A stretch of DNA of 64,000 nucleotides from Nothophaeocryptopus gaeumannii (lineage: Eukaryota; Ascomycota; Dothideomycetes; Mycosphaerellales; Mycosphaerellaceae). The stretch spans positions 744,001 through 808,000 of the forward strand of contig JASISA010000026.1 of NCBI GenBank assembly GCA_031771865.1. Direction: 5' to 3'. The position numbers and the translations under genes were made by a program. This document shows positions 54,144 to 63,727 of the stretch, in pieces; within the stretch, counting starts at the first letter, position 1, and each line of letters begins with the position of its first letter. The notes beneath the pieces are model-generated. The model saw only the letters and a program-made list of their open reading frames with translations. It had not been told where the DNA came from and made no database searches.

Positions 54144-54531
54144 GAGGGATCTAGTGAGGAGAAGTAGCCGAAGAAAGGAAGCAAGTTGTGGACTTGCGGA
54201 GAGAGACTCTGACATCAAGGTTTCTTGAGACAGACAGACGGGTCTGCTTTGTAGATATCCATACTCCTATTGCTTTACAGCAGTGTGCTGTACCTCAAAA
54301 AAGCCACTTGGCTTCTTCTCCGTGATTGCTCTGTCGCAGCTCTTGAACGACCAGCCGCCCATGACTTCCAACATCACCTTCAGACGCTCATTATACGATT
54401 ATATACCCTCTTCGCTCCATTCTCAGCCATTTCGGCGCATCACCTCGCCTCCGATTGCGCGTCTGCCTGAGCGAAGCATCCCATCCCATCATTCCCTCAA
54501 TATCCGTTGTCAATGTCCCCGTCCCTTCTCA
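54144..54531. other. Intergenic region between convergent genes
   Basis: These 388 bases contain the 3' ends of the AT-hook gene and ost4. No further feature. Confidence 0.5.
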
Positions 54532-54756
54532 TTATTGCCCGTATCCCGCTCCCGCCCCTCGGATCTGCCCTCCCTGAATCGCCGCCTGTGTATCCTTCAT
54601 ACTCCCTCCTTTCACTGCTGTGCCAGCCTTGGGATCTATGGGGATTTGCAGATGTTCGTCGGAGTTTACTTCGAGGAAGTGGTAAAGGACGATCATGAGC
54701 ATTGCGGCGCTACCGAGGAAGACGGCTAGGGAGTAGAGGGATGCGTCGGATATCAT
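54532..54756 (-). CDS. ost4: Oligosaccharyltransferase subunit OST4
   Basis: The 74-residue product starts at ATG 54756, chosen because Ost4 begins with MISD; the frame is open for 37 more codons upstream but that part is low complexity. DASLYSLAVFLGSAAMLMIV forms the single membrane helix, followed by LYHFLEVNSDE. The C-terminal tail is Gly/Ala-rich, as in other filamentous fungi, while yeast Ost4 stops after 36 residues. Ost4 bridges Stt3 and Ost3/Ost6 in the ER membrane complex that transfers glycans to nascent proteins. Confidence 0.85.
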   Translation of the reverse strand: MISDASLYSLAVFLGSAAMLMIVLYHFLEVNSDEHLQIPIDPKAGTAVKGGSMKDTQAAIQGGQIRGAGAGYGQ

Positions 54757-55319
54757 TTTTGTGGTTGTGAAGTGGGTTGGTGGTTTTGAGACTAGTGGGA
54801 GGTTGCTTGGTCGCGTCGCTGGGTTGTTCCGGCTCGATTGGTGAGTATAGTCCGCGTTGTTGAACACGTTGATTCGTGGAATCGCGGGAGGTGTCTGGGT
54901 TCAAAGAGCGACTGGGTTGGGCGCATTCATATGCCGCTGGATTGAAAGGTGGTCGCGTATGTATAATGTAGCTGTGGAGAGCTGGCTTTTGGCTCGGCCT
55001 GCCGAAATTGATGCCTCAGGCTTGCGACTCTACCCTTGACTTCACCTCTCTGCATGATGAATTTCAGCTTTCTCTCTTACTGATGAATTCTATAGTCAAG
55101 CTTGAGCTCGAACTTCAGCTTCCTATCAGATCGCTTCCGGCCATTGGAGGTCTCAATTCGACTGATCGTATGCGGGTTGTAGGCAGATGCTCCACCGCCG
55201 CAATCTCGCCGTTGCTCCACACAGTTGAGGCAACAGAGAAGTTGACCTCTTCCTCATTCCCTTCTTTCTCGTTCCCTTCGAGAACTTGACTGAACAACTA
55301 AGAGATTACCACACGAACG
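54757..55319. other. Divergent intergenic region
   Basis: These 563 bases lie between the starts of ost4 and the F-box/LRR-like gene. Random short frames only. Confidence 0.5.
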
Positions 55320-56543
55320 ATGGCCAGCACGTCAACATGCGCAGCCGTCTGCCTCACGAACAAGATGGGGCGCCGCGTGGCTACACCGATTCTTTATCAC
55401 ACGATTCATATGACACTGGAATCTGAGGTTCGATTTGAAAGACTTTAGCTTTCCTGCCGGACTCTGCTTGCGCAACGGGAACTCTCCGAGCACGTGCGTA
55501 CCTTCAACCTACGGGTCGACAATTGGACATTGATGAACCGCGCCGAGCGATGGCTGGATCCATCACAAGTCATTCCGGTCCTCAAATTTCCATACCGAAT
55601 GGATCCAGGGTTTAGAAAACGACTCGTAAACACTGCTGCAGCGGCCAAGAATGAGGATGTGCTGCTTACAACTCTGCTGTTTTGCTACCACAATTTGACT
55701 GCGCTTCATCTTGAAGGTGAACCCGATAGGATACAGACGAACGAAATGCCCCTTTTCGAGATGTGGCTGCATCATACCCACGATCTGGACGCCTGGCCGC
55801 CGGACTATCAAGGCTATGAAAAGCGCATCGAAGAGCTTCACCTTTACAGTTCGGAATTGGATGGACACACTGTCGAGATGATCGTTGGCGCGGAGCTGCC
55901 TTATCTTCGAAAGCTCATCCTCTCGAACTACTCCGGTATCAGCATCAATTATGATCCGCAAGTCACTTTGGAGCAGATGGCAATCACAGAGCTGCACGTC
56001 CAATCATGCCAGGTCGATGCGTACGGCTTAGCTCCCTTGCTGAACGCTTGTATCCAGCTTCGGACGCTGAATATATCTTGGCCGCACGACTTTGAGGTCT
56101 ATGATGCTCAGTGGCAATGGCAATGGCTGTCAGAGATTCTGACACACACGCCGGATCTGGAAGAGCTGCGTCTGTACGTCGCACTCACAGAAGACTCGCG
56201 CCCCACACATGGGAAGGTTCTTTGCCTTGGTCTCGGCTCTCTGCGTGAATTGGAGAAGCTCCGGATATTGACTGTGGCCAAGTTCATGCTCTTCGGCGAC
56301 ATTGACGATGCGTACACAAGAGAGGAGGTGTACAGAGGTCAAAGCGGTCCGCTTACTTTGGCATCACTGCTGCCGGACTCGATAGAGGAGCTTGAGGTTG
56401 TTTGCGAGGGTGAAGGTTTTACACAAGACGACGTAGCCGTGCTCAGCGGACCTGGAGCCGAAAGGGTGCCCAAGTTGACACTTTACAATCGCACCAAGGA
56501 CAAGCAGATGTACAACACAGATGGACAGACTGTGAGGACTTAG
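55320..56543 (+). pseudogene. F-box/LRR-like protein gene with one in-frame TAG
   Basis: ATG 55320 opens MASTSTCAAVCLTNKMGRRV and TPILYHTIHMTLESE, the segment that normally follows an F box in fungal F-box proteins. The frame then meets TAG at 55446-55448 (FERL, stop, LSCRTLLAQRELSEHVRTFN) and runs open in the same frame for 365 more codons to 56543. The rest shows irregular leucine-rich repeats (NLTALHLEGE, RIEELHLYSSELDG, YLRKLILSNYSG, TPDLEELRLYVALTEDS, SIEELEVVCEG). Such proteins choose substrates for SCF ubiquitin ligases. The N-terminal F box itself is not seen, so an upstream exon may exist. Because the frame is intact apart from one codon, a single-base change or error is enough to explain it. 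Confidence 0.55.
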
Positions 56544-56846
56544 ACCAGACAGCCGCCAGAAAGGCGGAGCGCAGACCCAAGGCGGCGAATTTGGTGACGC
56601 CTATGGCATTCCTCGGTGAGTGGCGAGAGAGGTCCAGTCTCGTTTCGGACTATATTTCATATTCACCACGATTGCTCGTACGTTCAAAAAGCGCGAAAAT
56701 GTGATCTTCGCAGATCAATTTCAACACACCGAGAGAGACAGCCAGCAATCGAGCACGACCAACAGGAACAAAAAGGACCGGGCAAATCGAGCAAAACTCC
56801 TCACAACACTACAACGGGATAGCAACACAAAAGCTACAGAAGCAAA
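56544..56846. other. Leader region of the small-protein array
   Basis: These 303 bases precede copy 1 of the array. They contain CAAAAAGCGCGA; a related CAAAAGCGCGA stands before copy 2. A plus frame crossing copy 1 in another register is a shadow. Confidence 0.45.
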
Positions 56847-57116
56847 ATGCCCCAGTACTCTGCAAATCAGTGGTACATCGACGGGCGATTTGTCTCCAAC
56901 AACCACATCGTCCGCCGCCCAGATTACTATATCCCAGGCCAGAGCCTCACTGGTGGCCCAGGACACCTATACGGATATCCTGGGCAATCTATCTGGCCGT
57001 TCAACGGTGGCCGCCCTGGTGTACCACAAGCCGATCACTGGATGGGAGACAGTCAAGCTACCTACAGCAACCAACCGCCTTCTTGGCAATTGTGGCCATA
57101 CTATAGGGGTCTGTAA
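56847..57116 (+). CDS. Small W/Y/P/G-rich protein, array copy 1
   Basis: The 89-residue product has no family known to me. It reads MPQYSANQWYIDG, VVRRP-type IVRRPDYYIPGQSL, GHLYGYPGQSIWPFNGG, QADHWMGD and finally SWQLWPYYRGL. There is no signal peptide, membrane segment or cysteine pair. The regular spacing of Trp, Tyr, Pro and Gly resembles a compact repeat of short turns, but no structure can be claimed. Three related genes follow on the same strand at intervals of about 0.75-1.05 kb. Sharing of motifs in the same order shows common descent and supports real coding. Confidence 0.7.
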   Translation: MPQYSANQWYIDGRFVSNNHIVRRPDYYIPGQSLTGGPGHLYGYPGQSIWPFNGGRPGVPQADHWMGDSQATYSNQPPSWQLWPYYRGL

Positions 57117-57888
57117 GATGCTGTTTGATATGTTCGATAGAGACGAATTGGCGTCATTTGACGACTGCAGAGCAAGTTCTACGAGTGCTGAGCCCAGGGT
57201 TTATGAGCATGACCTGCATGTTCGGGCACGGGAGTAGGAAGATTAGGAGCGTTAGATAGTTTAATGAACTACAGAGAATAGTTGCAACAGCACCTTCGAG
57301 GGCATTCTTTCTGTGTCTTTGTTTTCTGACTGCGGCTCTTCGTAATACACTAAGGACTGATGCATTTGCGAATTAGAAGGGCTGATTACAAGAAGCCTGT
57401 TACCTCCTCATGGCTCGGTGCTGTTACCGATACCAGAGAGAAAGGCTTACGCAGATCGTTGCAATTTGTTAGATTAATGGTTCTTACAACTCAACGACGC
57501 GTACTATCCCGCACGGGGTAATGAAAAATCAATTAGCCTTGGGGAACTATCAGTCATTCGATCAAAACTTGACGTCGAGTGTGAATACATTGAACCCGTC
57601 GCCAGCGTAGCACATCACGCGGCGATGACTGTGGAATGGTGAAAACAATGCCGACGATCAATGAATGGCGGGAGAGGCTAAGAATTCGCCATTCGGTTCC
57701 ATGTCATCTTCACCGCAGTCAGCTGTATACTTACAAAAGCGCGACACTTCAATCTTCCACAGGACCGCCAGCAACATTGTCTCAAACACCAATCCATCAA
57801 CACACCACCAAGAACCACAACCGACAACCCAACCATTGAGCGCCCTACTGCACCATAGCCCACGATTCATCCCTCCAAATCCATCGAA
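57117..57888. other. Spacer between array copies 1 and 2
   Basis: These 772 bases show no long frame of interest. The end part is the leader of copy 2. Confidence 0.45.
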
Positions 57889-58068
57889 ATGTCTCAGAAC
57901 CCTCGTAATCAGTGGTATATTAACGGTCAATGTGTACCCGACAATCAAGTCGTCCGTCGACCAGATCATTACTACCCTGGGTTCAGTATGTTCAGTAGCC
58001 AGGGCTACGTCTATCATGGGAACAACTCTTGGCCGTACGCCACTAGTGGCGCTGGTAACCCAAGGTAA
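57889..58068 (+). CDS. Small W/Y/P/G-rich protein, array copy 2 (short)
   Basis: The 59-residue product shares the N-terminal motifs of its neighbours: NQWYINGQCV, NQVVRRPDHYYPGFSM, GYVYHGNNSWPY. It then ends at NPR-TAA, where the others continue with QADHW and WQLWPxY. No convincing continuation was found in the following sequence, so this copy seems C-terminally truncated. Whether it is still made as a protein is unknown. It is below the length that simple gene scans usually keep. Confidence 0.6.
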   Translation: MSQNPRNQWYINGQCVPDNQVVRRPDHYYPGFSMFSSQGYVYHGNNSWPYATSGAGNPR

Positions 58069-58784
58069 TGTTAGTATGGTGGAAGCCACAAGGCGGTAGG
58101 GGAGGTTACGCACTCCATGGCAGCTGCGGCCGAGCTTTTGCAAGCTATGATGAGGTTTCAATGGCGATTTGGGCTAGTTATGGCGCTGCTCTATGTTCGA
58201 CGTTGTCAGGGCGTCGGGGACTGCCTATCATGGGTGAGGGTCAATGGCAGAGTAAGATAGTTAACTAGCAAGGCGTTTGCTATAATAATCGTACGGGCAT
58301 GGTTGCTAACCTCTCATCCTATCATGTCTCAATGTGCAATGTTAGATAGTGTCAAGTCTCAAGAACAAGAACCAGAGTGTCAATTCTAAGAACCATCCTC
58401 TCGTTTCCTTAGCTGTTGGTAATGCTCTTCAGAAGCTATTCTCTGTCCGATGGATACCTCTCTGGTTGGGTGTAGTTGTCACAATGCCTCTTCCTGAACA
58501 CATGATTGAGATATATTATCATGAAGAACAACACTGCGTCAAGAGGCTCCAAAATTGCCGCGTCCCTAGTCCAAGAAGCAGCTGTTCGCCCCTTGCCATG
58601 GTGAATACTCCACATCGTTCCCAATCAATTGTCCAGCTCAGCAGCCTTTCCTTCTCATGCCCCTGACCAAAACCCATCGATCCAAAACTCATCACCCAAC
58701 CTCACTACCAATAACCCATATCCACCAAATCACCAGTTCATCACAAGACAGCCCGAAACATCTACCCTCCCAATTGTTCGGACC
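58069..58784. other. Spacer between array copies 2 and 3
   Basis: These 716 bases hold a 105-codon frame at 58349 without resemblance to the array or to a family. The end part is the leader of copy 3, open in frame upstream of its ATG. Confidence 0.45.
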
Positions 58785-59042
58785 ATGCCCCAATGTCCCC
58801 AAAACCAATGGTTCATCGACGGCGGTCTAGTTCCCACCAGCCACGTCGTCCGTCGACCAGCTGACTACGTGCCCGGTCAGAGCATAGATAGCCAGGGACA
58901 TTTGTACGGATATTCCGGGCAGTCATTTTGGCCGTTCGATGGAGGGCGTTCTGGCGCTTCTCAGGCGGACCATTGGAATGGACAGTCTGGTGGGGCTCAG
59001 CCGACGTTGCAGTTGTATCCGCAGTACTGGATACAGTGGTGA
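58785..59042 (+). CDS. Small W/Y/P/G-rich protein, array copy 3
   Basis: The 85-residue product starts at the ATG giving MPQCPQNQWFIDGG, aligned with the starts of copies 1 and 4; the frame is open for 52 codons further upstream, but that part is Pro/Asn/Ser-rich leader-like sequence. Shared motifs are HVVRRPADYVPGQS, GHLYGYSGQSFWPFDGG and QADHWNGQSG. The end, LQLYPQYWIQW, corresponds to WQLWPxY in the other copies. It lies between copies 2 and 4 on the same strand. Function unknown. Confidence 0.7.
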   Translation: MPQCPQNQWFIDGGLVPTSHVVRRPADYVPGQSIDSQGHLYGYSGQSFWPFDGGRSGASQADHWNGQSGGAQPTLQLYPQYWIQW

Positions 59043-59533
59043 ATGACGCTGTAGGGAAGAGGTAGATAGGTGGTTGAGGTCTTGAAGAGCTGGGGGGTTG
59101 ACTGTGGACAGGATGTCATTAGTGAGACTATTATTGGTATCGATGAACTATTGAATTGAGTTCCAGATGCTATGTGCCTTCCATTGAATAAACGCTGATC
59201 ATACTTTGAGGCAACAGGGCGCCCGCTATAAAGCGTTCCTGCGACTTCAGTCAGCTAGGTCGTCAACGTCAAGGTCGTGGCAAGGGTTGCATCAATACCC
59301 CTTCACCAAGAAAGAGGCGAGTTCACCATTCCAATTGCCTCTTACAACAGTGAATGACTGCGCCGACCAGATCAAACATGCAAGATGCCATTCTCTGCCC
59401 CTTATCCAGCTCTCTTCTACCACAAAGCCCCAACCCACCGACTGCAACCCCTGACAAGTGACACACCATCCTCATCAACCACAACCCTTCCCCACCAACT
59501 ATCAACATCCAACCCCATCTGTCGATAATAATT
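59043..59533. other. Spacer between array copies 3 and 4
   Basis: These 491 bases contain the 3' end of copy 3 and the C/A-rich leader of copy 4. An 82-codon frame at 59206 has no array similarity. Confidence 0.45.
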
Positions 59534-59806
59534 ATGCCTCAGTGGTCCCAGAACCAATGGTTCATCGACGGCCAGCACGTGCCTAGCAACCTCGTCGTCC
59601 GTCGACCCAACTACTACGTTCCAGGCCCCAGTCTTATCCCAGGAAACTCATACGGATATCCTGGCGGCTCCCCATGGCCGTTCACCACCGGTCAAGCAGG
59701 TGTGCTTCAAGCAAATCATTGGGATGGCGGCGTTATGCACAATAAGTATTTTGTTCCGGCAGGCCCAACATGGCAGCTCTGGCCGTCGTACTCGCGAAGA
59801 ATTTAA
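59534..59806 (+). CDS. Small W/Y/P/G-rich protein, array copy 4
   Basis: The 90-residue product reads MPQWSQNQWFIDGQHVP, LVVRRPNYYVPGPSL, SYGYPGGSPWPF, QANHWDGG and TWQLWPSYSRRI. All five family blocks are present in the same order as in copies 1 and 3, so copies 1, 3 and 4 look complete. There is no cysteine and no targeting signal. The basic end (SRRI, compare YRGL in copy 1) may mark the true C-terminus. Function unknown. Confidence 0.7.
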   Translation: MPQWSQNQWFIDGQHVPSNLVVRRPNYYVPGPSLIPGNSYGYPGGSPWPFTTGQAGVLQANHWDGGVMHNKYFVPAGPTWQLWPSYSRRI

Positions 59807-60153
59807 AAACGGTAAAGTTCCTTCGAGTGTTCTGTGAGAGAGTACTTTAGTGCTTGAGAAGCGTTTGGGGACTGCTAGCGCCTGTGTACGGTAAGCTTTC
59901 GGTGGTGCTGATGGAAGATAATGGTGCTTGACGAAGGCAATGATTGAAGGTGTAAGTTGCAATAGCGAGAAGAGAGACTCAGGAGGTTTGCATGCGAGAA
60001 GCGAATCCATAGCGATCGATCTTATCTTCACTCCTTTCGCGCTTTCATAATCTCGGCACATTTTCTAGCGAATCTCCTTTTCAGAGCTATGAATGAAGAC
60101 TTTCGAGCTTCTCTAGTGCATTGTACCTGACTCAGGCTTTCGCCATGCCGCAT
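59807..60153. other. Intergenic region, convergent end of the array
   Basis: These 347 bases separate the array from the next minus-strand gene. No feature is supported; a 137-codon minus frame here partly overlaps copy 4 and is a shadow. Confidence 0.45.
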
Positions 60154-61085
60154 TCACCAATCGTAATCCGAGTCGTACACATCGAGATCAGCACTGGCCT
60201 TGGTCTGAGCATCCAGTATCGCCGCTTTGTCGTAGACTTGCTCGCAAATCATGTCGATGACCTCTAGTGGAATATGCCTTGGGTATCGGCGTTGAGTCGC
60301 GATCTGCTGGACGACAGAATAAGCGTATGACTGCGAGTACAATGCTCTCAAGTAGCGCAGCGACCCTGGGAAGAACCATGTCTTGGCGCGTTGCTGGCTC
60401 GTTGGGTCGGTGATTCGCTCCAGCACTTTGGATCTCCAGTCGCATTTGTGAGGAGGAAAGCTCTGGCAACCGTGCAGGAGCTGCCAAATACAGTTTGCGA
60501 TGTCGCTGCTACTCTTGCCCTCGCCGAGAGCCTGCTTACGGCTCACAATGTACGTCGCTGGGCATACATCTGGTTGGAGGAGGTGCTGCTGAAGATGAGC
60601 TATGGCTTGTCGTAGGTAACCCCTGTCGTATCGCATGCAGCCGTCGTATGCCAAATGCTCATCGTGACCAGTCAGGCCTCCCCAGATTGAGAAGTAATCC
60701 TGACCATACTGTGCGCAAAGCCGCAAAGCTCGCTCGCGGCCAGCGGGCAGGTCGCCGAGGACATCAATGCTGTCTTGCAAATGTCGATACGGCATGTTTG
60801 GATAGGGACTCGCCTGGCAATCGTAGAACTCGTCGACCCGGGCAGTAATTTGGTGCTCTAGAACGCTCACTGGATTCTCGACTGCTTGCATCGCAAAGCG
60901 CAGGGTCTTTGTCGGAAGATCTATGGATCATTCAGTCTGAGATTCGATGTTATAATGCTTTGATACTCACGTGTGAGCTTGTCCCAGCTGTAGACGGTGC
61001 CGATTAGCTGCTCGAGGTGCTCTTTCAGCTCAGCCTCTGGTGGCAGTGTCATGCCGGAAGGTTTGATGGTCTGCTCAATGGACAT
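60154..61085 (-). CDS. Hypothetical protein, two exons
   Basis: Exons 61085-60971 and 60920-60154 joined over a 50-nt intron (GTGAGT...CATAG) give 293 residues. The first exon (SIEQTIKPSGMTLPPEAELK, EHLEQLIGTVYSWDKLT) leads in phase to LPTKTLRFAMQAVENPVS. The middle is helical with conserved-looking aromatic residues (YGQDYFSIWGGLTGHDEHLA; NCIWQLLHGCQSFPPHKCDW). The C-terminus (IPLEVIDMICEQVYDKAAIL) resembles the LPxEVxDxI helix of F-box-like proteins, but at the wrong end. I recognise no family. The splice signals and the in-phase join support a real gene. Confidence 0.6.
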
Positions 61086-61506
61086 GGCTGGTAGTCGTGG
61101 CGCGGCGTGTCGACGTAGTCAGTACCGTCGTCGGCGTCGGCGTCGATGTTGTTGATGGTGTTGAAGTAGGTGAAAGAGAAGATGAAGTGACGTAAAGTCA
61201 GCGAAGCCGCCAAGAAGCACAGACTCACGCAATTGCAAATCAGGAAGGTACGCGGTTCTGCAGCATCTGCCTTCTCAACTTCAGGACGCAGGAGCGACCT
61301 GCAAGTAAGTCAGAACATAGTGCGCCAGGCTACAGTTACGCCAGCTTCCAATGCGTCGGCCCGGCCTTCACATGCAGGAAGCCGCCGACTGTTTGTCCGT
61401 GCGTCATCCCTGCCCAAGCCGTTTGATGTGACAACTTGATCTGCTTTGATATTTACCTCTCATTTAAACGACCACTCTATTCCACTCGTGCGCTTCTTCA
61501 GCAGCC
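61086..61506. promoter_or_regulatory. Divergent promoter region
   Basis: These 421 bp lie between two divergent start codons. A 68-codon frame in it is not supported. Confidence 0.45.
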
Positions 61507-62504
61507 ATGACAGACATTGGCCGCATCAAACGCATCACCGAAGGCATCAACACCCTCAACGATCTTGAGGTCCAAGCCGCAAGCGACAAGAGAAATGCTG
61601 AGGATCAGGTAGCTGCAGCCAGAGATGCTCTTGCAAAAGCCCAGAGAGATCGCAATGAAGTTGAAGGACATCGCCAGCCCGAGATTGCACTCATAAAAGC
61701 TCGTCGCGGGGAGCTAGGTCGATTGCTCGGTGCCTCGTCCGAAGATGCAGATGAGCAGCTCATGACCCAGTTGCTGGAGCCGATAAGTAAGCAAGCATAG
61801 GCCATGGCGCAAAGATTAGAGTAGGCGTACTGATGCTTTTCTTAGAGCTGAAGACTGTTTCCGTTTCTGTTTCGCAGAAAGCGCCCGTGCCTGAAGATAA
61901 TTGTCCGGTATCGACGAAGAGCACAGAGCCAGCCGAGACGTCCATCGATGACACTTCGCAGCAGTCCTCTCGTGCCTCTGTATCTCATAAGCGAGACACA
62001 CCATCAGATGGGAATGATGTGGCCGCCACTCTTCCCTCGCTGAAGACCAAGCGCGTGGAATTCGTCGAAAACTGTCCTGCGATCGTCTGGGATGCCAAGA
62101 AGAAGCAATACGTTGAATTGCGTTGCCCGGAATGTGGAAGGAATGCGCGAGACGATGGCTCCGAGTTATTCAAGGGCCCATCAGGCTATCGAAAGCACTT
62201 GAGGGACAGTCACCAGGTCGAATGGGTGGAGGAGAGGATCGTACGCCAGTGTCAAATCGATGTTGTCCCTCAAGACGAGGTGGACCGCATCCGGTCTGAT
62301 CTGGTGAGAAAGCAGCACGTCCGACACATTCCTGCTCCTGCATCAAACAGAGCAAAACTCAGGGCTGGTCCTGCTCCACCAACGAAGCCAGACAAAGTCA
62401 TTAATCCTCTCAAGCGGAAGTATTCGACAGGTCCATCGTCTACTGGCCTGGTCGTTGATCTGGGTGGCGAGGATGAGGACGAGTATTATGGTTCTGAATA
62501 TTGA
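61507..62504 (+). CDS. Coiled-coil protein with a single C2H2-like zinc finger
   Basis: Exons 61507-61786 and 61846-62504 with a 59-nt intron (GTAAGC...CTTAG) encode 312 residues. Residues about 10-80 form a coiled coil (ITEGINTLNDLEVQAASDKR; AAARDALAKAQRDRNEVEGH). A Ser/Thr/Glu-rich linker follows. The finger is at about residues 180-210: LRCPECGRNARDDGSELFKG with HLRDSHQ, giving C-x2-C and H-x4-H spacing. A basic Pro/Arg-rich segment and an acidic end (GGEDEDEYYGSEY) close the protein. A nuclear or nucleic-acid-binding role is possible; the family is not recognised. Confidence 0.65.
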
Positions 62505-62917
62505 GCCGCGACCAGAGTAGATTAGTCGACTGGGCTGTGGTCCAGCATATTCCTGCTCCAGCATGGGGCCGAGCACAGCGCATTGCTCGCACCCTGCCAT
62601 CGATGTCGGAGAGAGTCTCTTGTTCTCTGAAGCGGAAGCAGTCGAGGGTGCGATCATCTCCTGGCTTGGTTCATGTCCCCGAGTCCTATTGCGACGTCGG
62701 ATCTATGATTCTGTGTAGCAGGACTGAGTGTGAAGAGTTGCATGTTGACAACACCAAGGTTGTGAGACTGTGGACTTGCAAGCTGATATACTCTCGACAT
62801 GTCAATACTTGAAGATTTGAGATATGGTCGTGCGCAGATGAACGATCACTCACATATTAGAGTATTTTTTTGACATCCGCCATCAAGTTCTCCAAGCTCT
62901 CCAGATCCCTCTGGCAT
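62505..62917. other. Intergenic region between convergent genes
   Basis: These 413 bases include PAPAWGRAQRI-type coding resemblance on the plus strand (62541-62585, compare PAPASNRAKLR in the gene before) and KRKQSR (compare PLKRKYSTG), suggesting a small partial duplication of the preceding gene's 3' end. Otherwise nothing is supported. Confidence 0.4.
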
Positions 62918-63727
62918 CTACATCTCAAACTCTTCCTTGATCCCGCCAAGCCCGCGATCACCAAGCACGTCCGTCAGCTACGCCCTAGTCAGCAAAATGC
63001 AGGACACCCGGTTCAGGATGATACATACCTGTCTCGCGTCGATGACACGTACTTTCCTCGCGCAGGCTTCGTCTCCAGACAAGCGCGCTGCCTCCAGGTC
63101 CCAAGCAGCCTCCAACTCTCCAGTATCACCTATAAATAGAGCGTCCTGAGCAAAGAGGAAATGATCATATGGCCGAGAACCGAACTGTCGATAAAGCCAT
63201 CTGCAAGAAGGAATGAAACAGGTACAGATCTTCGCGTATGTCGTGTGCTTGTAGTAGCTTTCCAGATACTTCTTCCGGCTGGCGCGGCTCACGTATAGAA
63301 CGCTCGGATAGCGGTATTCAATATTCGATAGACTTCGTTCGTTCCCAGTGATGGTTTTCCTAGAAGCGCGCCGATCTGGACGGCCTGAAGAGAGGACAGG
63401 AGGCGGAAGAGGGCGAGATTTAGGTCCTGGTTTGCGGAATGCGCGAGGAGCGGTGAACACTTCTTCGAAAACCTTGTCCATGAGTTCCTGGGGCAAGTTC
63501 TGTACGCGTAGACGTAGTTCGACTGAGGCTCTTTGAGTAGCGACCACATTCGCAATGTTCGCGGACTGGATGGTGAGTTTCGTGAAACAAGTTGCACAAT
63601 TGCCAGATGGTGGGCCTTCCGGAGCGAGAGTTAGCCACATTTCGATGTTGGAGATGTTGCAGCGGATGCAGAAGGGACGATCTCGGGAGCCTGTGCCGTC
63701 AAAGTATTGGTGTGCCAAGGAGGCCAA
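62918..63727 (-). CDS. 2EXR/F-box-like protein with N-terminal Cys cluster
   Basis: Exons 63727-63029 and 62977-62918 give 252 residues. The 51-nt intron has the donor GTATGT; the first AG after the branch GCTGAC is only a few bases away, so the next AG (GGCGTAG) is used, giving the natural end ARQLTDVLGDRGLGGIKEEF. The N-terminus has two CxxC units (FCIRCNISNIEMW; NCATCFTKL) that may bind zinc. VELRLRVQNLPQELMDKVFE is the family opening, and SVLYVSRASRKKYLESYYKH matches the block also seen in the decayed gene at 9081-9632. The role is unknown. Confidence 0.65.

Noticed and set aside
56620..57237. 205-codon plus-strand frame overlapping array copy 1
   Set aside because: The register of copy 1 is supported by three paralogues; this longer frame has no relatives and is a shadow.
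57658..58161. 167-codon minus-strand frame over array copy 2
   Set aside because: Antisense to copy 2; no equivalent frame is kept in the other copies.
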